Below, piece after piece: positions 7,737 through 12,555 of a stretch of DNA of 12,555 nt (position 1 is the stretch's first letter; each line of letters opens with the position of its first letter). The notes under the pieces are model-generated. The model was not told the origin of the DNA, searched no databases, and was given only the letters and a program-made list of their open reading frames with translations. The stretch spans positions 1-12,555 of the forward strand of contig JAQGNM010000076.1 of assembly GCA_028291845.1 (NCBI GenBank). Direction: 5' to 3'. The position numbers and the translations under genes are program-made. This stretch comes from Massilia sp. Lineage in GTDB: Bacteria > Pseudomonadota > Gammaproteobacteria > Burkholderiales > Burkholderiaceae_D.

Positions 7737-7773
7737 AAAAAAAAGCCGCGCCGGCTGCTGCCGGTGCGGCTTT
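7737..7773 (-). terminator. Intrinsic terminator of the lipoprotein-ompA operon
   Basis: An 11-bp stem with one mismatch (7745-7755 GCCGCGCCGGC with 7760-7770 GCCGGTGCGGC) and a 4-nt loop is followed on the minus strand by eight T residues (complement of 7737-7744). It begins about 16 bp after the ompA stop codon and separates ompA from the S9 peptidase gene on the same strand. Confidence 0.92.
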
Positions 7774-7788
7774 CGCGAACGCGCTCGA

Positions 7789-8931
7789 TCAGCGACTGCG
7801 GGTGCCGACCACTTCGATGGTCACGCGGCGGTTTTTCGCGCGGCCATCGGCGCTGTCGTTCGACGCAAGCGGCTGCGATTCGCCCTTGCCTTCGGTGTAC
7901 AGGCGCGCCTGCGCCAGGCCTTTCGACACCAGGTAGGCCTTGACGGCGTCGGCACGGCGCAGCGAAAGCCTGTCGTTGTACGCGTTGCTGCCGACCGAGT
8001 CGGTGTGGCCGACGGCGATCATCACTTCGGTGTTCATGCCTTGCAGCTTGCCCAGCAAATCGTCGAGCGCGGCCTTGCCCTCGGTCTTGACGACCGCCTT
8101 GTCGAAGTCGAACAGCGCTTCGGCGGCGAACGATACTTTTTCCGAGACCACTTGCGGCGGCGGCGGTGGTGGCGGTGGCGCCGCCTCGATCACTGCGGCG
8201 GCAGGCGCCGCGGCCGGCATTGGCGCCGGCGCCGTGTACGCCCTTGCCGCCGGCCGGCCGAATTTGTACACCATGCCCAGCGAGAGCAGATCGACGTCGC
8301 CGCGGTTGCCGACGGCGTCATCGATACGGAAACGCGTCACTTCGCCGCGCACGGCCAGCGCTTCGCTCAACTTGTATTCGAGGCCGACGCCGAACTTGGC
8401 GCCGGCTTTTTTCTCGGTGGGGTTCGGATTGGTGACGGCCGCCAGGCGGTTGCCCTCGAAGCGGGTGTTGGTGCGCGTGTACTGCACGCCGGCGCGACCC
8501 AGCAGCGAGAAGCGCTCGGTCAGCGGATACTGTGCCACCAGGTCGAGGTTGCCACCGCGGAAGCCGGCTTCGCCGCGAAAGTTGCCGTTGTTCGAGGTGG
8601 TCGCGGCGACGTTGAATTTGCCGAGATCGAAATAGCCCATTTCCAGTGCCAGGTAGCGATTGAGCTGCTTGCCGACGAACAGCGAGTAGCCGCGATCGCG
8701 CTCGTCGCTGCGCATGCTGGCGATAGTGGCGCCGTTGGCGCTAAGGCTGCGGGCAATGCGCTCCTCGTCGATGTTGGCGCGGGTCTGCCCCAGCGAGGCG
8801 CCGGCGTACCAGGCGCTGTTGGCCCAGTCGGGGTTGATGAAGACATCGCTGTCCTGCGGGGCCGCCGCGGCGATGGTCGAAAAGGCTGCGCTGGCAAGCA
8901 GTGCGAATTGAAGCATGCTGTTGGTTTTCAT
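7789..8931 (-). CDS. OmpA-family outer membrane protein (beta-barrel plus peptidoglycan-binding domain)
   Basis: The product has 380 residues. A signal peptide is visible at 1-24 (cleavage likely after AAAA). An OmpA-type barrel domain covers about 40-225, opening with WYAGASLGQTRAN and ending with the amphipathic LLSLGMVYKFG strand. An Ala/Pro linker (226-262) includes eight consecutive prolines (252-259). The C-terminal OmpA domain (about 266-377) has LFDFDKAVV, VGHTDSVGSNAYNDRLSLRRADAV and NRRVTIEV. Asp311 and Arg326 match the residues that bind diaminopimelate in peptidoglycan. The protein should tie the outer membrane to the cell wall. The gene starts only 10 bp after the lipoprotein stop codon, and the purines TAAGAG before its ATG overlap that stop, suggesting translational coupling. 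Whether the two proteins bind each other is not shown by sequence. Confidence 0.93.
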   Translation of the reverse strand: MKTNSMLQFALLASAAFSTIAAAAPQDSDVFINPDWANSAWYAGASLGQTRANIDEERIARSLSANGATIASMRSDERDRGYSLFVGKQLNRYLALEMGYFDLGKFNVAATTSNNGNFRGEAGFRGGNLDLVAQYPLTERFSLLGRAGVQYTRTNTRFEGNRLAAVTNPNPTEKKAGAKFGVGLEYKLSEALAVRGEVTRFRIDDAVGNRGDVDLLSLGMVYKFGRPAARAYTAPAPMPAAAPAAAVIEAAPPPPPPPPQVVSEKVSFAAEALFDFDKAVVKTEGKAALDDLLGKLQGMNTEVMIAVGHTDSVGSNAYNDRLSLRRADAVKAYLVSKGLAQARLYTEGKGESQPLASNDSADGRAKNRRVTIEVVGTRSR

Positions 8932-8941
8932 CGATGGACTC

Positions 8942-11236
8942 TTATTTGGCGATTTGGTTATTGCTGAGCGTGACGGCGGCGCCCGACAGCACGCGGCCGT
9001 TCAGCAAGGTCGCGTTGTCGCCCACCGTGATGGCGGCTGACTGGCCCAGGATCGAACCCTTGAAGACGCTATTGGCGCCCAGGGTGCTGGCGCCGACCGG
9101 CACCCAGCTGACGTTGTCGGCGGTGGCGCCGCCGATCAGCGCGACCGCCGAATTGGCGGTGGTGTTGAGCGTGAGCGCGGTGCGGAAAATGTACACGCCG
9201 GGGCCGTTCAGGCTGAGGGTGCCGGTCACGCTGATCGAACCGGCGTAGCAGTACACGCCAGGCGGCAAGGTCAAGCCGCCCAGGTCGATGTCGCCGGCAA
9301 AGCTGACGTCGCAATTGCGGCCCTTGGCATCGGTGATCGCGGTTTGCAGATCGGCCAGCGCATTATTGAGGATCGCGCCCGACTGGTAGTTGGTGTAGCC
9401 GGGCGCCAGGGTCGGCGCGGTGGTCTGCGAAGGCGAGCCGACATCGCCCGCGATCAGGGTGGTGCCGCCCGAATTGCTGGTCAGCGCAGTGCCGGCCAAC
9501 ACGGCGAAGGTGGAGGCGCTGCGCAGGTTGACTGGATTGAACGCCGGCGGCGGCGTCGCCGCTGCCGTCACGGTCAGTACGCCGCTGCCCGAGCGGCCGC
9601 CGGCGCTGGCGGTGATGGTGCTGCTGCCGGCGGCAAGACCGGTGGCGATACCGGTATTGAGCACGGTGGCGGCGGCGCTGTTCGACGACGTCCAGGTGGC
9701 GCTCGAGGTGATCACGGCGGTGCTGTTGTCCGAATAGGTGGCGACGGCGATGAACTGCTGGGTGCCGCCGACGGCAACCGTCGCAGTGGCCGGCGAGACG
9801 GCGATCGCGCTGATGGTGACGGCCGTGGTGGTGGCCTGCGCATTGGCGGTGCGCCCGCCGAAGGTGGCGCTGAGGGCCGAAGTGCCTGCGGCGACGCCGG
9901 TGATCAGGCCGCCGTTACTGATGCGGACCGCAGCAGGATTGGCCGAAGCAAAGGTCGAGGTGCTGGTGACGTCGACGACGGTGCCATTCGAGTAGCTGGC
10001 GGTGACGGCCAGTTGGCGGGTGGCGCCGACCTGGAAGGTGGTGGCGGCGGGCGTCAGGGTCAAGGTGGTGAGGGTGACGGCGGGTTGCACGGTCAGGGTG
10101 GCGCTGCCCGAGCGGCCGCCGGCGCTGGCGGTGATGGTGGTGCTGCCTGCCGTGAGGCCGGTGGCGATACCGGTGTTAAGGACGGTGGCGACCGCGGTGT
10201 TCGACGAGGTCCAGACGGCGGTGGTGGTGATGACGGCGGTGCTGTTGTCCGAGTAGGTCGCGGTGGCGACGAACTGCTGCGCGGCGCCGATGGCGATGGT
10301 GGCGCTGGCCGGGGTGACGGTGATGCCGGTGACGGTGACTGCGGTGGCGGTGGCCTGGGCGCTGGCGCTCTGGCCGCCGAAACTGGCGGTAAGCACAGCG
10401 CTGCCTGGCGCAACGGCGGTAATGATGCCGCTGGCGGCGACGCTGACGGCGGCCGGAGTGGCCGAGACATAGGTCGAAGCGGCGGTGACGTCGACCGAGG
10501 TGCCGTCGGTGTAAGTGGCGGTGGCGACCAGCTGGCGGGTGGCGCCGACCTGGAACGTGGTGGTCGCCGGGCTCAAGGCCAGCGAGGCGACAGTGGCGGG
10601 ACGCACGGTCAGACTGGCGCTGGCGTTCAGGCCGCTCGATGAAGCGGTGATCGCGGTGACGCCGGCGCTCCTGGCCGTGGCCAGGCCGCCGGCGCCGATG
10701 GTGGCGACGGCGCTGTTGGCGGCGCTGAAGGTCGACACCGCGGTGATGTCGCGGCTGGTGTTGTTGTCGAACGAGCCGATCACCGCATACTGCTGGGTGC
10801 CGCCGATGTTGAGCACGACCGTCGCTGGCGCCAGCGCAATCGACACCAGTTTGGCAGGCAGCACGGTGAGCGCGGCGCTGGCGTTTTTGCCGCCGAAAGC
10901 AGCGCTGATGTTGACGGCGCCTGCGGTGACGCCGCTGGCCAGGCCGGTGGCGTTGACGGTGGCGACGGCCGGGTTCGCCGAGGTCCAGGCCGATTTGGCG
11001 CTGACGTCGACGGCCGAGCCGTCGGAATACGCGGCGACGGCGGTAAATTGCTGGGCGGCGCCGATGGCGACACTGGCCGCGGCCGGCGTCACGACGACGC
11101 TGACCAGGTCGGCGGCAGGCAGGCCGAGGATCGGGTCGCGGCCCTGGTCGCCACTACCGCCGCAAGCGGCAAGCAGAGACGCGGCCAACAGGCCGGCCGC
11201 GCAGATCAGCGCTTTGAGAGTTCTCTTGGGATTCAT
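8942..11236 (-). CDS. Lipoprotein with six Big2 Ig-like repeats and a C-terminal DUF3494 (ice-binding-type) domain
   Basis: The start at 11236 gives a clean lipoprotein signal: basic MNPKRTLK, a hydrophobic core and lipobox LAAC with Cys25, followed by Gly-Gly, so outer-membrane sorting is likely. An ATG 14 codons upstream would spoil the signal. The product has 764 residues. Six tandem Ig-like repeats of 86-87 residues span 44-561; each has a TPA..T/VAIGA.QQF opening, YSDGS or YSDNS, a TSAN/SSN.AVATV core and an AG...ITAS.GG end (bacterial Ig group 2). After a PPP hinge, 566-764 matches DUF3494: LRSASTFAVLAGTALT, GDVGSP, a helix near 620-640, LGGLTLPPGVYCY, GPGVYIFRT and NGRVLSGAAVTLSNNQI. 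Cys642 and Cys663 could form a disulfide. Members of this domain bind ice in cold-adapted microbes, but no regular Thr-rich ice-binding face is evident here, so ligand and role are open. It is operonic with ompA. Confidence 0.88.
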   Translation of the reverse strand: MNPKRTLKALICAAGLLAASLLAACGGSGDQGRDPILGLPAADLVSVVVTPAAASVAIGAAQQFTAVAAYSDGSAVDVSAKSAWTSANPAVATVNATGLASGVTAGAVNISAAFGGKNASAALTVLPAKLVSIALAPATVVLNIGGTQQYAVIGSFDNNTSRDITAVSTFSAANSAVATIGAGGLATARSAGVTAITASSSGLNASASLTVRPATVASLALSPATTTFQVGATRQLVATATYTDGTSVDVTAASTYVSATPAAVSVAASGIITAVAPGSAVLTASFGGQSASAQATATAVTVTGITVTPASATIAIGAAQQFVATATYSDNSTAVITTTAVWTSSNTAVATVLNTGIATGLTAGSTTITASAGGRSGSATLTVQPAVTLTTLTLTPAATTFQVGATRQLAVTASYSNGTVVDVTSTSTFASANPAAVRISNGGLITGVAAGTSALSATFGGRTANAQATTTAVTISAIAVSPATATVAVGGTQQFIAVATYSDNSTAVITSSATWTSSNSAAATVLNTGIATGLAAGSSTITASAGGRSGSGVLTVTAAATPPPAFNPVNLRSASTFAVLAGTALTSNSGGTTLIAGDVGSPSQTTAPTLAPGYTNYQSGAILNNALADLQTAITDAKGRNCDVSFAGDIDLGGLTLPPGVYCYAGSISVTGTLSLNGPGVYIFRTALTLNTTANSAVALIGGATADNVSWVPVGASTLGANSVFKGSILGQSAAITVGDNATLLNGRVLSGAAVTLSNNQIAK
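9554..10591 (-). repeat. Two tandem 519-bp units within the Big2 stalk
   Basis: Residues 216-388 (10073-10591) and 389-561 (9554-10072) of the lipoprotein are each a pair of Ig-like repeats of 86+87 residues. Repeat 3 resembles 5 (both with TTFQVGATRQL) and repeat 4 resembles 6 (both with YSDNSTAVIT, VLNTGIATGL and SAGGRSGS). The DNA copies are offset by exactly 519 bp and include a 38-bp perfect match (9583-9620 with 10102-10139). This points to duplication of a two-domain block rather than independent drift of six single repeats. Confidence 0.85.
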
Positions 11237-11647
11237 AATTCGGTGCTTTCGTTGTACATCGCTGTATTTCCGCTGCACTCGTACTGGTTTATACGATGGG
11301 TCGGAAACATTTCGTCACGCCAACAGGGGTGAACGCTGCCGAACTATAGCGCTTGCAGGGCCGCGCTTTGGACGGTGGCGCACGTAAGCACACATTTAAA
11401 GCTGATTGGAAATATTTAATTTTCTGGCGGAGATAATGTGTTACTGTCGATCTTCATTTGTGCCGGCCACACGCGTTTTGGCGCTCGGCGCGCCGAACAA
11501 GACGCGGATCTGCGCTCTGCTCATGGACAAGGCGAGCCGGAGGGTCGAACAAGACGCCCTGCCTCATTAACGGGGCAAGTTGCAAAGATTAATCAGCGCG
11601 GCGCTCAGAACGCTAGTGTCCCGAGTTATAAATTCCCTGAATAAATA
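11237..11647. promoter_or_regulatory. Non-coding gap between the lipoprotein gene and the IS; holds the lipoprotein promoter
   Basis: I see no convincing gene in these 411 bp. The lipoprotein promoter must lie here on the minus strand; TATAAA (complement of 11288-11293) is a possible -10 box, 52 bp before the start codon, without a good -35. An AT-rich tract occupies about 11393-11425. A 12-bp direct repeat, CGAACAAGACGC, occurs at 11494-11505 and 11546-11557. A 68-codon plus-strand frame (11438-11644) starts with GTG, lacks a ribosome site and resembles no family I know. The IS has inserted at the far end, 411 bp upstream of the lipoprotein start. Confidence 0.45.
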
Positions 11648-11663
11648 GGCGCTTTCACCGTTA
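11648..11663 (+). repeat. IS terminal inverted repeat (left end)
   Basis: GGCGCTTTCACCGTTA is the exact reverse complement of 322-337 and marks the left boundary of the second IS copy. Confidence 0.85.
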
Positions 11664-11758
11664 CCTGTAGGGTGCTGCCGGGGCTGTATTTGCACCGCCA
11701 TCGAACCATTCAATACTGCTGAGGTCCAACCTGCTCGACCAATTCGTGGGAGAACGGC

Positions 11759-12555
11759 ATGGCGCACGGCGGGCAACATCGTCCCAGGTGGAAGCGGCTA
11801 TTCGAACACCTGCGCGGGTTGAATACTCCGCAGCGTCTGGCCGTATGCTGTTTCATGTCTGCTCTGGTCAACGGCGAGCCCATCGCCGCCCTGATCGACC
11901 AGATCGCCCGCGAACACCTGGTTTGTCCCCGCTGCCAGGGCACGGCAATTCACCGCCATGGCATGGCCAATGGCTTGCATCGCTACCGCTGTCAAAGCTG
12001 CGCACGCACTTTTAATGGATTGACCGGCACGCCGCTGGCGCGCTTGCGGTTAAAACAGCGCTGGCTGGCGTATTTCGATTGCCTGCGCGATCCGGCCTGC
12101 ACCGTGCGCAGCGCGGCCGAGAAAGTCGGGGTGCATGCCAATACCAGTTTCAGGTGGCGCCACCGGTTTCTGCAGTGGGCCAAGCTCGACCGGCCCGTTA
12201 AACTGGCTGGGATCGCCGAGGCCGACGAAACGTTTTTGTTGGAGTCGCAAAAAGGCGAAAAGCACCTGCAGAGAGCGCCGCGAAAGCGCGGTGGCCCTAC
12301 CGGCAAATGCGGCAAACCCGACATACCGGCAGAACTGGTCAATATCGTGGTGGCGCGCGACCGCGGCGGGCAGACCATCGATTTTATCGCCGGGCGCGGC
12401 GCGCTCACGGCCAAGGCTTTGCAGCAGCACCTGCTGCCGAAATTAGCACCCGATGCGCTGCTGGTGAGCGACGCCAACGCCGCCTATAAAACGTTTGCGC
12501 GCCAGGCCAAGATCGCTCACCGGGCCGTCAATCTGCGGCGCGGCATGCGGGTCGA
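11759..12555 (+). CDS. IS1595-family (ISXO2-like) transposase, N-terminal 265 residues (3' end outside window)
   Basis: This DDE-type transposase moves the surrounding IS. The start at 11759 is chosen because GGGAG lies six bases upstream and the frame is closed by a stop about 40 bases before it; a downstream ATG at 11855 is an alternative. A zinc ribbon is clear: Cys56-Pro-Arg-Cys59 and Cys78-Gln-Ser-Cys81, flanked by HRHG and ARTF. A helical segment (about 98-145, LKQRWLAYFDCLRDP...FRWRHRFLQW) is probably DNA-binding. The DDE domain follows, with Asp156 in AEADETFLLE and Asp238 in LLVSDANAAY; the third catalytic residue lies beyond the window but is seen as Asn in the other copy. The frame is open through base 12555. 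Joined with the other copy, the full protein is predicted at 327 residues. It looks intact as far as it goes. Confidence 0.88.
   Translation, partial: MAHGGQHRPRWKRLFEHLRGLNTPQRLAVCCFMSALVNGEPIAALIDQIAREHLVCPRCQGTAIHRHGMANGLHRYRCQSCARTFNGLTGTPLARLRLKQRWLAYFDCLRDPACTVRSAAEKVGVHANTSFRWRHRFLQWAKLDRPVKLAGIAEADETFLLESQKGEKHLQRAPRKRGGPTGKCGKPDIPAELVNIVVARDRGGQTIDFIAGRGALTAKALQQHLLPKLAPDALLVSDANAAYKTFARQAKIAHRAVNLRRGMRV
12419..12555 (+). repeat. Direct repeat of the window's first 137 bases
   Basis: Positions 12419-12555 match 1-137 in the same orientation with five substitutions (window positions 6, 7, 97, 126 and 131) and no gaps. The stretch is the overlap between the two IS copies, and it means the window begins and ends inside the same repeated sequence. 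Confidence 0.95.

Larger units (their letters stand above)
11648..12555 (+). mobile_element. IS1595-family insertion sequence, left end (partial, second copy)
   Basis: It begins with the 16-bp inverted repeat at 11648-11663 and runs off the right edge of the window within the transposase gene. It lies in the same orientation as the fragment at 1-337. The two copies overlap in sequence only at 12419-12555 versus 1-137, where they agree at 132 of 137 positions. The 8 bp before the end (11640-11647, AATAAATA) are AT-rich, as the family prefers, and differ from the bases flanking the first copy, consistent with separate insertions. About 200 bp of the right end is missing. Confidence 0.85.

Noticed and set aside
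9344..10642. 432-codon plus-strand Gly/Arg/Asp-rich frame opposite the Big2 repeats
   Set aside because: Its repetitive, RTX-like look comes from reading the antisense of the Ig repeats; no calcium-binding nonapeptide register or secretion signal was found.
11438..11644. 68-codon plus-strand frame between lipoprotein and IS
   Set aside because: GTG start, no Shine-Dalgarno, no recognisable motif, and it ends four bases before the IS.
11596..11647. AT-rich stretch with CTAGTGTCCCGAG, considered as the terminus of another IS
   Set aside because: No matching inverted partner was found in the window and I cannot tie it to a known element end.
1..12555. Circular plasmid or excised circle suggested by matching ends
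   Set aside because: The 137-bp overlap has five mismatches and lies within a mobile element expected to be multi-copy, so repeat-bounded contig ends explain it better.

Overview
The window is a high-GC, gene-dense bacterial chromosomal segment. The gene order ribBA-ribH-nusB, a RibBA with a degenerate cyclohydrolase half, a large M16 protease, a DUF3494/Big2 lipoprotein and an OmpA-type porin together suggest a betaproteobacterium, most likely Oxalobacteraceae (Massilia/Duganella/Janthinobacterium-like). The taxon is inferred from gene content; no rRNA or other marker is present.

Layout. (1) 1-337 is the right end of an IS1595-family insertion sequence: the C-terminal third of the transposase plus the terminal inverted repeat. 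It abuts the nusB terminator. (2) 338-2640, minus strand, is the riboflavin/antitermination operon ribBA -> ribH -> nusB, ending in a clear intrinsic terminator. A nested inverted-repeat element lies between ribH and nusB. (3) 2641-2804 is a divergent promoter region with no recognisable FMN riboswitch. (4) 2805-5624, plus strand, encodes an exported M16 (pitrilysin/PqqL-like) zinc protease. (5) 5638-5668 is a bidirectional terminator shared with the convergent S9 peptidase gene (5683-7638, minus). (6) 7737-11236, minus strand, is a two-gene unit. A lipoprotein with six Big2 Ig-like repeats and a C-terminal DUF3494 (ice-binding-type) domain is followed 10 bp later by an OmpA-family beta-barrel/peptidoglycan-binding protein, then a strong terminator. 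(7) 11237-11647 has no convincing gene. (8) 11648-12555 is the left end of a second copy of the same IS, in the same orientation.

How the parts work together. RibBA and RibH supply the last steps toward 6,7-dimethyl-8-ribityllumazine; NusB is an rRNA antitermination factor carried in the same operon, a known arrangement. The two proteases both appear to be exported and probably act in the envelope or periplasm, but they are separate transcription units. The most interesting accessory module is the lipoprotein/OmpA pair. It looks like a surface display unit: a lipid anchor, an Ig-like stalk that has grown by a 519-bp tandem duplication, and a DUF3494 head, co-expressed with a cell-wall-anchoring porin.

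The window begins and ends inside the same IS sequence (positions 1-137 match 12419-12555 with 5 differences). It may therefore be a contig bounded by repeat copies, and the linkage beyond either end is unknown. I found no CRISPR array, tRNA, rRNA, phage module or recognised defence system.
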